A stretch of 35,553 bases of DNA from JBBRNV01 sp038227435 (GCA_038227435.1 JBBRPW010000002.1:1-35553); one strand, 5' to 3'; counted from the first letter of the stretch, positions 14,837 through 23,681 are shown. The notes: generated by a model not told the origin, from the letters alone. Program-made: numbers and translations.

Positions 14837-17686
14837 ATGAACATAAACATCACCAAGGCAGACGGGTCTAAAATGCCCTTTAATGCCGATCTGATCAACC
14901 GATCAATCGAGAGAGCTTGTTTCGGCTTACCCGACCCTATTTCAATGGTTACTCAAATTGCCACTGAAACCTCTCTTACCTTGTATGATGGAATAACTAC
15001 TGATGAAATTGATCAAGCTACCATTGGCGCTGCCATTCAAAACGTTCGTGAAGACATTAAATACGATAAGGTAGCTACACGAATTCTGCTTAAAACCATA
15101 TACCGCTCGGTAGTGGGTGATTACGACAAAGACAGCCGACAAGATTTAAAGGAAAAGCATAAATTGTCCTTTATAAATTTTGTAAAGGACAATGTGTCCC
15201 TTAAGCGCCTCGATACTCGGATGGAAGAAAAGTTTAATTTGGAAGAATTAGCAAATGCCCTCGACATTGAACGAGATGAATTATTTCAATATGCCGGCCT
15301 CTCAGGTTTCCTAAACAGGTATTCATTAAAGGATCCACATACTCAATCTACAAAAGAAACTCCTCAGTATTTTTTCATGCGCGTAGCCATGGGACTTTCA
15401 TACAACGAAGAAAACCCAACACGGCAAGCCAAACTGTTCTACGACAAAATGAGTAGGTTTGAATATATTGCGGGAGGTTCAACTAACTTAGGCGCCGGAA
15501 CTCCAAAGCCACCACTTTCAAATTGTTTCCTTCTTGAAATTCACGATGACATGGGGCACATTGCAAAATCTGTTTCAGATGTTCTCATGCTTTCAAAAGC
15601 ATCAGGTGGAATTGGTGCATCAATTACAAAACTTCGAGCGGCAGGATCGCCTTTAATGAGTAATAACGGAGTGTCTACTGGGCCTACACCATTTGCAAAA
15701 ATTATTGACACTGCAATTCGAGCCGTACAACGAGGAGGAAAGAAAAAAGGAGCACTGTGTTTTTACATGGAAAACTGGCACGTTGATTTTCCTGAATATA
15801 TTGATTGGCGTCATAATGCGGGCGACGACTACATGCGAATGCGAACAGCAAACACAGCGTGCTTCCTTTCAGATGAATTCATGAACCGCGTACAGAATAA
15901 ACAAATGTGGTACATGTTTGATCCAAAAGAAACTCCTGATTTAAATGAATTATACGGACAAGCTTTTAGTACACGGTACGCTGAATATATTGAAATGTCA
16001 GAAGCGGGAAAACTGCGAACATTTAAAAAAGTTCCCGCTGAAGAACAATACCGAGCTATTTTAAGTTCTCTTCAATCAACATCGCATCCATGGCTTGTAT
16101 GGAAAGACAGTATTAACGTTCGAGCAATCAACAATAATACGGGAACAATTCACATGTCGAACTTGTGTACAGAAATTTGTTTGCCACAAGACATTAACAA
16201 CATTGCAGTATGTAACTTAGGGTCTATTAATGTTTCAGCACACATTCTTAAAAAAGAAGTGAATTGGTCACGACTTGAAGAATCAGTTCGATTAGCGGTA
16301 AGGCAACTCGATAACTTAATTGATATCAACACCCTTCCTGTAATTGAGGCACAACGATCAGATCAAGAAAACCGTGCGGTAGGACTTGGAATTATGGGAT
16401 TGGCCGACACTTTTGAACAATTAGGAATTGCATATGACACCGAGCATGCCTACGACTTTACCGACCGTCTCTGTGAATTTATTAGCTACATGGCCATCGA
16501 TGAAAGTGCAAACTTGGCTCAAATACGAGGATCATATAAAAACTTTGAAGGGTCACGATGGTCAAAAGGAATGGTTCCGGTAGACACAATTGCAGAACTT
16601 GAAAAGGAGCGAGGAATGCCTGTAACCGTAGATAAATCAAGTAAACATAAAGGACTAAACTGGGATTTGCTCCGAGCTAAAGTGAAAAAGGGAATGCGAA
16701 ATGCAACTCTTATGGCGATTGCACCGAATGCAAACATCGGTTTGCTCGTTGGAACAACTCCTGGAATTGATCCACGATTCGCTCAAGTATTTTCACGAAG
16801 TAAATTCTCTGGAAAATATTTAGACGTAAATCATAACTTAGTAAAAGATTTAAAAAATATGGGATTGTGGGAAAAAGTTAAAGAATTAATTATTGAAAAA
16901 CAAGGAGACATTTCAGACATTGCTGGAATTCCTGAACACCTTAAAGCAATTTATAAAACATCGTTTAATACATCTCCATACGGATTCATCGAAGTAGCGG
17001 CACGTGCACAAAAGTGGATTGATCAAGCCATCTCACGAAATATGTATTTAGATACACGTGACATGGACGATATCATGAAGATTTATTTATCTGCATGGCA
17101 AAAAGGATTGAAGTCTACGTATTACTTGCACATGAAGCCACGTCACACCGCAGAGCAGAGTACAACAAGTGTAAACAAAGCCGAGCAATTTGGTAAAAAG
17201 GGAATTGGAGCATTTGCATCAACAAGAACAACAATGCCTCCGGCCGAAGTTTCAGTGCCCTCATCAATTCAACAACAAGATTTACCACAGCCGGTAATGG
17301 TGCCAGTACAGAAACCTCTAGAAGAGCAAGCGTACGATCAGCCTAAAAGTGTTGGAAAAGGTGCAGGATTTGGAGCCGTAATGACAGCTCCACAATCAAG
17401 CGTTGTTGAACCAAGTATGCCGGTTACAAATGCAAGTGTTGTGGCAGGTGCTGGGCCATTTGCTCAGGTACAAGGGGCAACAACTGAAACATTATTTACT
17501 CAGCCCGAACCCATTGCCCCTGTAATGCAATCAGTGGCGAATGCTGGCTCAGCTCAACCAATTCAATCTGTTCCAGTTGCAGTAGCTCAATCACAAACAA
17601 ATTCAGGCGCAGTAAATAAACCGAAATACAATTTACTTCCGCAAACCGATCCTGCCCTCGAAAACCAGTGCGATAGTTGTCAATAA
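14837..17686 (+). CDS. nrdA: Class I ribonucleotide reductase, alpha subunit
   Basis: 949 residues, against about 760 in E. coli. An ATP-cone (about 3-90, ITKADGSKMPFNADLINRSIERA) is followed by the catalytic barrel. Active-site residues are visible in LSNCFLLEI, the N-x-C-x-E motif NLCTEICLPQ and AVCNLGSIN. The radical-transfer Tyr pair is in STYYLHMKPR. The C-terminal redox pair is CDSC at the very end. The excess length is mostly a Gln/Pro/Ala/Val-rich linker of about 140 residues between the barrel and the CDSC tail. It reduces ribonucleoside diphosphates together with NrdB, encoded downstream. Arginine is mostly CGA. The start codon has no Shine-Dalgarno. Confidence 0.96.
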   Translation: MNINITKADGSKMPFNADLINRSIERACFGLPDPISMVTQIATETSLTLYDGITTDEIDQATIGAAIQNVREDIKYDKVATRILLKTIYRSVVGDYDKDSRQDLKEKHKLSFINFVKDNVSLKRLDTRMEEKFNLEELANALDIERDELFQYAGLSGFLNRYSLKDPHTQSTKETPQYFFMRVAMGLSYNEENPTRQAKLFYDKMSRFEYIAGGSTNLGAGTPKPPLSNCFLLEIHDDMGHIAKSVSDVLMLSKASGGIGASITKLRAAGSPLMSNNGVSTGPTPFAKIIDTAIRAVQRGGKKKGALCFYMENWHVDFPEYIDWRHNAGDDYMRMRTANTACFLSDEFMNRVQNKQMWYMFDPKETPDLNELYGQAFSTRYAEYIEMSEAGKLRTFKKVPAEEQYRAILSSLQSTSHPWLVWKDSINVRAINNNTGTIHMSNLCTEICLPQDINNIAVCNLGSINVSAHILKKEVNWSRLEESVRLAVRQLDNLIDINTLPVIEAQRSDQENRAVGLGIMGLADTFEQLGIAYDTEHAYDFTDRLCEFISYMAIDESANLAQIRGSYKNFEGSRWSKGMVPVDTIAELEKERGMPVTVDKSSKHKGLNWDLLRAKVKKGMRNATLMAIAPNANIGLLVGTTPGIDPRFAQVFSRSKFSGKYLDVNHNLVKDLKNMGLWEKVKELIIEKQGDISDIAGIPEHLKAIYKTSFNTSPYGFIEVAARAQKWIDQAISRNMYLDTRDMDDIMKIYLSAWQKGLKSTYYLHMKPRHTAEQSTTSVNKAEQFGKKGIGAFASTRTTMPPAEVSVPSSIQQQDLPQPVMVPVQKPLEEQAYDQPKSVGKGAGFGAVMTAPQSSVVEPSMPVTNASVVAGAGPFAQVQGATTETLFTQPEPIAPVMQSVANAGSAQPIQSVPVAVAQSQTNSGAVNKPKYNLLPQTDPALENQCDSCQ

Positions 17687-17688
17687 AG

Positions 17689-17730
17689 AAAGACAATTCT
17701 GTCCTTTATAAAAGCTTTATTTTTAAAGCT
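17689..17730 (+). terminator. Hairpins between nrdA and nrdB
   Basis: An AAAGACA...TGTCcTTT stem is followed by AGCTTTA-TTTT-TAAAGCT (17713-17730, 7 bp). Neither has a long T tract, so they may attenuate rather than stop transcription. nrdB probably has its own promoter with -10 TATAGT (17773-17778) and a leader of about 27 nt. Confidence 0.4.
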
Positions 17731-17811
17731 AATTAAAGGGGATAAATAAAAAAACTTTATTTATTTTAGGTGTATAGTATTGATACTAATTATTAATTAA
17801 CTTTTACATAT

Positions 17812-18819
17812 ATGTTGTTAGGAAAAGCCACACCAGATGATATGAATTTGCACCCATTAAGATACCCATGGGCGTATGATTTATATAACCAAGCAGTTCG
17901 AAATTCATGGTTTCCACATGAAATTGCTTTGGGAGAAGACTTGCGAGATTTTCAGGCAATGTCTCCTGATGAACAGCAAGCAGTTAAGTTTTTGATGGCT
18001 TTTTTCAATCCAGCAGAACTGATTGTAAACCGATCACTTGCTCTTGGTGTGTATCCATATGTAAAAGCACCCGAAGCGCACTTGTACCTAGCAAGGCAAA
18101 TGTTTGAAGAAGCAAACCACTGTGTGAGCTTCGAATATGTACTTCAAACATTCAACTTCGATCGAAATTCTATTTTCAATTTACACCTCGACACTCCTTC
18201 AATGAAAGCCAAAGAAGATTTCATTGCAAAATACGTTACTCGAATGACAGAACAGTCACTCGACATTGAATCAATCTCTGGAAAACAAGATTTTATTCGA
18301 AACTTGATTGCTACAAACTTGGTGATGGAAGGAATTTGGTTCTACAGTGGATTCATGGTGGCACTTTCATTCCGACAACGAAATCAACTTCGAAACTTCG
18401 CCTCAATGATTAACTGGGTACTTCGAGATGAAAGCTTACATCTTAAATTCGGTATTAACTTAATTACAGAAATTCTTTCAGAAAATGCTGATGTGGTAAC
18501 TCCAGCTTTCGCCGATGAAATTCGAAGCATTATTATCCAAGGAGTAGAACTTGAAGCAGCCTATAACCGAGATTTATTCCCACGAGGAATTTTGGGATTA
18601 AACGCTGATTACGTTAACCAGTACGTGCAATATGTTGCCGATAGACGATTAGAGGAACTTGGATTTGAAAAACATTTTAATGTATCAAACCCAGCAAAAT
18701 GGATGACTGTAACTGACACGTATGAACTTGTAAACTTCTTTGAAATGCAAAATACAAGTTACGAAGTAAACTCAACCGCATCAAGTGCGGCAGTAGCAAC
18801 TCCAGCTCCAACTGTGTAA
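17812..18819 (+). CDS. nrdB: Ribonucleotide reductase beta subunit, class Ic-like (Phe at radical position)
   Basis: 335 residues, ferritin-like. The metal ligands can be placed as E69, E100, H103, E173, E207 and H210. The spacings (31, 3, 70, 34, 3) match Chlamydia trachomatis R2 (E89, E120, H123, E193, E227, H230). The residue four after the first His is F107 (FEEANHCVSFEYV), where classical class Ia has the radical Tyr. The first ligand is Glu rather than Asp, as in the Chlamydia enzyme. It should therefore use a heterodinuclear Mn/Fe cofactor, not a tyrosyl radical; that part is inference from the family. The C-terminus has an Ala/Ser/Pro-rich extension. Arginine codons are 14 CGA of 17 by my count. 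Confidence 0.93.
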   Translation: MLLGKATPDDMNLHPLRYPWAYDLYNQAVRNSWFPHEIALGEDLRDFQAMSPDEQQAVKFLMAFFNPAELIVNRSLALGVYPYVKAPEAHLYLARQMFEEANHCVSFEYVLQTFNFDRNSIFNLHLDTPSMKAKEDFIAKYVTRMTEQSLDIESISGKQDFIRNLIATNLVMEGIWFYSGFMVALSFRQRNQLRNFASMINWVLRDESLHLKFGINLITEILSENADVVTPAFADEIRSIIIQGVELEAAYNRDLFPRGILGLNADYVNQYVQYVADRRLEELGFEKHFNVSNPAKWMTVTDTYELVNFFEMQNTSYEVNSTASSAAVATPAPTV

Positions 18820-18870
18820 TACATTTAGCTCAAAACTAATTTCTCGGCACTCAATTCCTCACTTTAATTT

Positions 18871-19425
18871 ATGACACTCGGAACTCATGCAATTGTAGGA
18901 GCAACATTAGGCGCCATTGCGGGAAATCCTGCGGGCGCTTTTGTTATTGGCTTCCTCAGTCATTTTTTACTTGATGCAATTCCACACTGGGATTACAAGC
19001 TCGGTTCATTTGAAGAACCGGCCGTGGGAGTAAGTAAGTTAGAAACAAAAGTTCATTTTAATAAGACCTTTATCAAAGATTTATTCAAAATTAGCCTCGA
19101 TGTGCTTATTGGAATTATCGGTGCGAGCATAATTGCATATTTTGCTACAAAAAATATTGGAGGATTATTTGCGGCTGCAAATATAACACTTCTTTTTTCA
19201 GTTGCATTTGGTGCAATCGGGGGGATGTTACCCGACCCACTTCAGTTGGCTTACTATGTAATGAAAAGGGAACCACTTACTTCACTTCAAAAGTTCCACA
19301 TATGGATTCATACAGACATTAGATTAAAGGGAAGCACACAAAAGGAGATTTTGGGAGTTATTTCTCAAATAGTACTCGTTCTTATTGTTTCTTCTTTATT
19401 TCTTCTTTATTTAGTCTCTATTTAA
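18871..19425 (+). CDS. Polytopic membrane protein, YdjM-like metal-binding motif
   Basis: 184 residues with four or five hydrophobic helices. The N-terminus THAIVGATLGAIAGNPAGAF followed by SHFLLDAIPHWDY resembles membrane-bound proteins annotated as metal-dependent hydrolases (DUF457/YdjM-like), where His and Asp of the SHxxLDxxPHxD block are conserved. The substrate is unknown. It lies 51 nt downstream of nrdB, with TTTAAT close to the ATG. No peptidase or kinase motif is seen. Confidence 0.65.
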   Translation: MTLGTHAIVGATLGAIAGNPAGAFVIGFLSHFLLDAIPHWDYKLGSFEEPAVGVSKLETKVHFNKTFIKDLFKISLDVLIGIIGASIIAYFATKNIGGLFAAANITLLFSVAFGAIGGMLPDPLQLAYYVMKREPLTSLQKFHIWIHTDIRLKGSTQKEILGVISQIVLVLIVSSLFLLYLVSI

Positions 19426-19481
19426 AATTTAGATCAATTTTATCTGACTTTGTTTTTTAAAAATTTCTGGTACGGTTAAAT

Positions 19482-20015
19482 ATGGCTAAAATATCTTTAT
19501 TTGGATGGGCAGGAACGGGTACCTCGAGTTTGGCAAAATCATTAAGTTCTCAACTCGGAATCACCTCGCTTTCAGCGGGAAATTTTTTTAGATCAATTGC
19601 TGATAAGCAAGGAATTAATCTACTTGATTTAGAGGAGCATGCAAAACTCGACACAACAATTGACGTCAGGGTTGAAGAAATGATTAAGGAATTCTCAAAA
19701 AATAATACAGACTTTGTAATCGAAGGACGTCTTTGTTGGTTTTCAGTACCCGACTCATTTAAAATTAAATTAACTTGTAATGATGAAGAACGGATTCGAA
19801 GAGTGTCAGTACGAGAAGGAAAAACCAAGGAATTAGTAGAACACGAAACAAAAACAAGAGAAAAATTGGCTATTTCGCGCTATTTTGAAATTTTTGGCAT
19901 CGAAAAAGTTGATGATGATATTCATTTTGATGCAATCTTAGATACTACCTCAATGAATGTACATGAAATGACCGAGCGGGTGATCGATATATTGAAACAT
20001 AAAAGAGTGATATAA
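19482..20015 (+). CDS. Cytidylate-kinase-like P-loop protein with altered Walker A
   Basis: 177 residues. The overall pattern is a nucleoside-monophosphate-kinase fold: an N-terminal P-loop, LSAGNFFRSIADKQGI as in archaeal-type CMP kinases, DFVIEGRLCWF as the substrate or lid strand, and an Arg-rich lid (ERIRRVSVREGK). The P-loop reads GWAGTGTSS (G8-S16), with Thr14 where the invariant Lys of GxxGxGK[ST] is expected. That makes ordinary ATP binding doubtful unless another Lys or Arg compensates. The likely -10 is TACGGT, 5 nt before the ATG. The CAP-domain gene follows after 10 nt. Confidence 0.7.
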   Translation: MAKISLFGWAGTGTSSLAKSLSSQLGITSLSAGNFFRSIADKQGINLLDLEEHAKLDTTIDVRVEEMIKEFSKNNTDFVIEGRLCWFSVPDSFKIKLTCNDEERIRRVSVREGKTKELVEHETKTREKLAISRYFEIFGIEKVDDDIHFDAILDTTSMNVHEMTERVIDILKHKRVI

Positions 20016-20025
20016 TTTCCTCATA

Positions 20026-21153
20026 ATGCGTGGTGATCTCTCATACAATCAAAAAAATAAAAGGCCAAAATCTGCCTTGTTTAAGAATGCTCGAAAATCG
20101 TTTCAAAAATATTTTATTCCACACGAAGGGAATAATCATCACCCTCATATTTTAAGGCAAGCGGCTTTTTCAGGCTTCGCTTTTTTAATTATGCTTGTGT
20201 TTGCATTTAGTACCTTTCAAGTTTTAATTTTCAAAAAAACTAATTTAACTGCTTTTATTTTTCCTGAGGTCTTAACTCAAATGTTAAATCAAGACCGGTC
20301 TCAAAATAATTTAAATACACTTACGGTAAATCAAACGCTTGTTCGCGTAGCTCAGGCCAAAGCAAATGACATGGCCAAGTATGGATATTTTGCCCACGTA
20401 AGCCCTGAGGGAAAAGAGCCGTGGTATTGGTTTGATCAAGAGGGATATAGTTATAAATATGCTGGGGAAAACTTAGCGGTAGATTTTACCGATTCAATTG
20501 ATGTAAACCAAGCATGGCTCAATTCGCCAACCCATCGAGCTAACTTACTTAATACTAAATTTACTGAAGTGGGGGTAGCAATGGCTAAAGGAATATATAA
20601 TGGTAGAGAAACTATTTTTATTGCGCAAGAATTTGGTGCACCAAAAAATGTTGATATAACTACTGCGGCACCAGTAGCTGAATCAGCAACAACGCAACCT
20701 ACCGAACCTGTACAAGACGCTGCATATATACCTCAGCCACAAAAAACAGTAGTAGCCACAGCACCAAATCAAAATTCAGTTAATTCAAGTGGAAACAAGA
20801 TAAACCCAGCTGTTAAAGGAGTCGAAGTTAACAATCAAGTGGTGACCAATAAAACAAACACTAAGCCGGTTGTATATACAGAAAACAAAACTGCTACTTC
20901 TTCACAAATAGAAGAAAGTGGAATAATTACAAAAGCAGAGCGAATCGCTACCAACCCAAAACGAATGATGGCGCTCGCCTACAGTTTAATAGGGGGCTTA
21001 ATTCTATTTGCCCTCATATTATTATTCGGAGTTGAGCGACACCGACACCATCACTCAATGTATGTGTACGGATTAATGCTTCTCCTTCTAATGTTTTCAC
21101 TTCTTATTTTCTTCCAATCATTTATCGCTACTTCAGGAAGTATTGCCGGATAA
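20026..21153 (+). CDS. CAP-domain (SCP/PR-1-like) membrane protein
   Basis: 375 residues. A cytoplasmic basic N-terminus and a transmembrane helix (about 46-70) precede the CAP domain (about 82-205). Conserved CAP residues are visible: H124 in YFAHVSPEG, E148 in AGENLAV and H170 in NSPTHRANLL. A Thr/Pro/Gln/Asn-rich linker (210-300) leads to two further helices near the C-terminus (about 315-365). Bacterial CAP proteins are extracytoplasmic, with debated roles in envelope processing or adhesion. TATAAT (20011-20016) overlaps the end of the previous gene and lies 9 nt before the ATG. Confidence 0.9.
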   Translation: MRGDLSYNQKNKRPKSALFKNARKSFQKYFIPHEGNNHHPHILRQAAFSGFAFLIMLVFAFSTFQVLIFKKTNLTAFIFPEVLTQMLNQDRSQNNLNTLTVNQTLVRVAQAKANDMAKYGYFAHVSPEGKEPWYWFDQEGYSYKYAGENLAVDFTDSIDVNQAWLNSPTHRANLLNTKFTEVGVAMAKGIYNGRETIFIAQEFGAPKNVDITTAAPVAESATTQPTEPVQDAAYIPQPQKTVVATAPNQNSVNSSGNKINPAVKGVEVNNQVVTNKTNTKPVVYTENKTATSSQIEESGIITKAERIATNPKRMMALAYSLIGGLILFALILLFGVERHRHHHSMYVYGLMLLLLMFSLLIFFQSFIATSGSIAG

Positions 21154-21177
21154 TTTAGCGCTCGTAGGCTTTACTGC

Positions 21178-21183
21178 TATAAT
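21178..21183 (+). promoter_or_regulatory. Extended -10 (TGC-TATAAT), leaderless spacing
   Basis: TATAAT preceded by the TGn extension and followed by 6 nt (TTATAT) and the ATG at 21190. The predicted +1 is the A of ATG. Confidence 0.8.
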
Positions 21184-21189
21184 TTATAT

Positions 21190-21525
21190 ATGAATAATTT
21201 AATCCACGCCGATTTGTTTTTTTTCGTTACAACTATTGTGGTAATTGTTGTCGGTCTATTAATCGCTGTTCTTATTGTGTATGTTCTCATTATTCTTAAT
21301 AATCTGAAAAAACTTTCAGAGCGCCTTAAGAAAGAGGGAATTGAAATTGTGGATGAATTTAGTGAATGGCGTGAACGAGTATCAGAGGTTGGAAGAAATG
21401 GCTTTGGAATCGGATCTGCCATCGCTTTCTTTTCAAACTTATTCAAAGGAAAAGTAAGGCCAAAACCACTTCATAAAAAGAATAAAGTAGTTATTGAAGA
21501 TGAAGACAACAGCGGTAATGAATAG
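21190..21525 (+). CDS. Small single-pass membrane protein
   Basis: 111 residues. One long hydrophobic helix (about 9-36, FFFVTTIVVIVVGLLIAVLIVYVLI) is followed by an amphipathic, charged coiled-coil-like segment (LNNLKKLSERLKKEGIEIVDEFSEWRERVSEV) and a basic then acidic tail. I do not recognise a named family; the shape resembles small DUF948- or YtxH-type envelope proteins. It precedes another small membrane protein at 21618. The start is supported by the leaderless -10. Confidence 0.75.
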   Translation: MNNLIHADLFFFVTTIVVIVVGLLIAVLIVYVLIILNNLKKLSERLKKEGIEIVDEFSEWRERVSEVGRNGFGIGSAIAFFSNLFKGKVRPKPLHKKNKVVIEDEDNSGNE

Positions 21526-21617
21526 TAGAATAAATATAGGTCAGTAACTTTGCAGGTATACTTTTTTAAAAAGTTCGGTTATCTTCATTTATAATTAATT
21601 AAAATTTAAACAAAAAC

Positions 21618-22058
21618 ATGTCAAGCAAAAAAACTACAAATAGTAAGGGAGGCGTTGCAGCTCCAATTGGAATTGCAGTAGCAGCACTTGCTGGAATTGC
21701 CGGAGCTTACTTTTTATACGGATCAAAAGACGCTAAACATAATCGAAAGCAAGTAAAAGGATGGGTAGTGAAAGCTAAAGGAGAAGTAATTGAGCGATTA
21801 GAAAAATTAAAAGATGTAACCGAAGAGGACTATCATATGGTAGTTGATACGGTAGTCTCAAAATACCAAGCTCTTAAAAAAGGAGAGCCTGATCAAATTG
21901 TACAGCTCGTAAAAGAATTAAAAGGATATTGGAATAATATTCGAAAAGATGTTGCCTCAAAAACAAAAGGAAGTGGAAAGGCAGTTACTAAAGCCACAAA
22001 AACAATTAAAGCTGCAGCAAAAAAAGCAGTTGCTGAAGTAAAGAAGGCAGCTAAATAA
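21618..22058 (+). CDS. YtxH-like small membrane protein with Lys/Ala-rich tail
   Basis: 146 residues. One N-terminal transmembrane helix (about 13-33, VAAPIGIAVAALAGIAGAYFLYG) is followed by an amphipathic helical region. A strongly basic, repetitive tail (KAVTKATKTIKAAAKKAVAEVKKAAK) resembles histone H1-like or PHA-granule-type tails and may bind nucleic acid or acidic envelope polymers. The likely promoter TATAAT (21590-21595) gives a short leader of about 16 nt containing AATTAA. The function is unknown. Confidence 0.75.
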   Translation: MSSKKTTNSKGGVAAPIGIAVAALAGIAGAYFLYGSKDAKHNRKQVKGWVVKAKGEVIERLEKLKDVTEEDYHMVVDTVVSKYQALKKGEPDQIVQLVKELKGYWNNIRKDVASKTKGSGKAVTKATKTIKAAAKKAVAEVKKAAK

Positions 22059-22145
22059 TTTTTCAAATATTTATATAATCTTTTGGCTTTCTTAATGCCT
22101 GTCATGGTATTTTGAGAGTGTCCTAAGTTGTGATAAGAATGGTGT

Positions 22146-22973
22146 ATGAAAGACTCTATTAAAGGTTCAAATAAAGATTCCAATAAAGACACCTCTTGGG
22201 AAGCTGTTTCTGCCTGGTACGACACCCTACTCTCAGGTGAAAATACATTTCAAAATAAAGTAATACTTCCTCACGTATTACGCCTTCTAGAGCCAGTAGC
22301 GGGTAAAAAAGTGCTCGACATTGCTTGTGGTCAGGGTTATTTTTCATTTGTGCTACATCAAGAGGGAGCTGAGATAGTTGGTATTGATGCATCTCCAAGC
22401 TTAATTAAATTAGCAAATGAAGAGCGCGATACTAATGACAAGGTAAAAAACAAAAAAACAATTTCATTTGAGATTCGAAAAGGAGATGATCTACACGGAA
22501 TCGATACCGAAAGTTTTGATGCGGCGATTATTATTTTAGCCATTCAAAATATTAAAAATGTTGGTGGGGTATTTGCTGAAGCAAAACGAGTCTTAAAAAA
22601 AGATGGATCAATGATTATGGTGCTCAATCATCCATCATTTAGAATTCCACAGCATTCAGATTGGATATATCGCGAAGCAAGAGGGAATATGGAAGCAAAA
22701 CAATCAAGAGTAATTGATACTTATATTTCTGAAAAAGAATTAGAAATTATTATGAACCCCGGCGCACTTATTAAAGATCAGAAAACAACGGTTTCATTTC
22801 ACCGCCCCCTTCAATATTTTACAAAAATGCTTGCTAAACACGGTCTCGGTATTTCTCGCTTAGAAGAATGGAATTCTCATAGAGAAAGTGAGCAAGGTCC
22901 ACGAAAAGAAGCAGAAGATAAAGCTCGAAAAGAAATTCCAATGTTTATGATGATTGAGGTGAAGAAGTGGTAA
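22146..22973 (+). CDS. Class I SAM-dependent methyltransferase
   Basis: 275 residues. Motif I KVLDIACGQGYFSFVL (about 55-70) binds SAM. Motif II EIVGIDASPSLIKLA, a motif near SFDAAIIILAIQNIKN, and the helix EAKRVLKKDGSMIMVLNHPSF follow the usual order of the methyltransf_11/25 type. The substrate cannot be told from sequence; the HP-x-FR-IP stretch recurs in many small-molecule methyltransferases. A weak -10 (TAAGAA/T) sits 5-6 nt before the ATG. A terminator-like hairpin follows 45 nt after the stop. Confidence 0.88.
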   Translation: MKDSIKGSNKDSNKDTSWEAVSAWYDTLLSGENTFQNKVILPHVLRLLEPVAGKKVLDIACGQGYFSFVLHQEGAEIVGIDASPSLIKLANEERDTNDKVKNKKTISFEIRKGDDLHGIDTESFDAAIIILAIQNIKNVGGVFAEAKRVLKKDGSMIMVLNHPSFRIPQHSDWIYREARGNMEAKQSRVIDTYISEKELEIIMNPGALIKDQKTTVSFHRPLQYFTKMLAKHGLGISRLEEWNSHRESEQGPRKEAEDKARKEIPMFMMIEVKKW

Positions 22974-23017
22974 TTATTATACGATTGAGTTGTGGTAGTG
23001 ATCTATATAAATGAAAA

Positions 23018-23047
23018 GAGACAACCATTTAAGCTTGTCTCATTTTT
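23018..23047. terminator. Intrinsic terminator after the methyltransferase gene
   Basis: GAGACAA (23018-23024) pairs with TTGTCTC (23035-23041), followed by ATTTTTCTTT; on the other strand the stem is followed by TTTTC. A second weaker hairpin, GACA-TATAT-TGTC (23087-23099), is followed by six T's. The 242-nt gap up to 23215 otherwise holds only AT-rich sequence and the palindrome at 23167. Confidence 0.8.
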
Positions 23048-23166
23048 CTTTCTATGAAAGTGTAATAAAAAATATTTTTGTAACATGACATATATTGTCT
23101 TTTTTGTACAAATCAATTTTTCAATAAAATTATTTATCCAGTATTTTGGACAAAAACCCAAACCAA

Positions 23167-23186
23167 TCGAAACAAATTTGTTTCGA
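23167..23186. terminator. 20-bp perfect palindrome downstream of the GC-rich cassette gene
   Basis: TCGAAACAAATTTGTTTCGA is its own reverse complement and is flanked by AACCAAT on both sides. On the minus strand it lies 30-50 nt after the stop at 23216 and is followed by a T-rich stretch (TTTGGGTTTTTG), so it may serve as that gene's terminator. A protein-binding site is the alternative. Confidence 0.5.
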
Positions 23187-23215
23187 ACCAATTCTAGCTT
23201 TACCGACCAATAATC

Positions 23216-23662
23216 CTAGTCCTTCCGAAGAAGTTTGTGGTTAAGTGGTGAGTACACTGAGATCCAGTTCAGCTTTCCGTTTTGATTCATAACGTAAAGC
23301 ATGCGTCCTCCCAAAATATTGAAAACAACATTAACGTGAGTTTTTGTCGCAACAAGTATTCGAAGGCCGTTCTCGTGAGTCTTTGAAGGAGACCATTCCT
23401 GGGTGAGCGGACGAAGGCTCATACCAAATCGATTGATGTCCTCATCTTTCACTTTGGTAAGGTACTGCGGAGGCTTAAAGAAAAAGCCAGGCACAGCATT
23501 CCAGTGAAGGTAGAGGCCATCATGGGTGGCATATAGACCTATGCACGGTCGGCATTCATTCTCTCTCCACCAATGGCGGAGAAAATCACGATTAGCAATA
23601 TGATCATAGTGCTCAGGATCCAGCTCGATAGGTCCGGGATGGACGTTCAAGGTTACTTTCAT
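23216..23662 (-). CDS. Small hypothetical protein of a GC-rich cassette
   Basis: 148 residues, soluble, no signal peptide or transmembrane helix. It is rich in Trp, His and Pro, with blocks such as DPEHYDHIANRDFLRHWWRE, CRPCIGLYATHDGLYLHW and NGLRILVATKTHVNVVFNI. The CxxC pair (ECRPC, about 37-41) and several His could bind metal, but I do not recognise a family. Composition is more GC-rich than neighbours and arginine codons are mixed. Like the 2338 gene and the 1080-1945 gene it has a TTGACA promoter, a long leader with a stem-loop and a downstream hairpin, so the three appear to share a design. Confidence 0.72.
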   Translation of the reverse strand: MKVTLNVHPGPIELDPEHYDHIANRDFLRHWWRENECRPCIGLYATHDGLYLHWNAVPGFFFKPPQYLTKVKDEDINRFGMSLRPLTQEWSPSKTHENGLRILVATKTHVNVVFNILGGRMLYVMNQNGKLNWISVYSPLNHKLLRKD

Positions 23663-23681
23663 TATTTACTGTTCTATTGTG

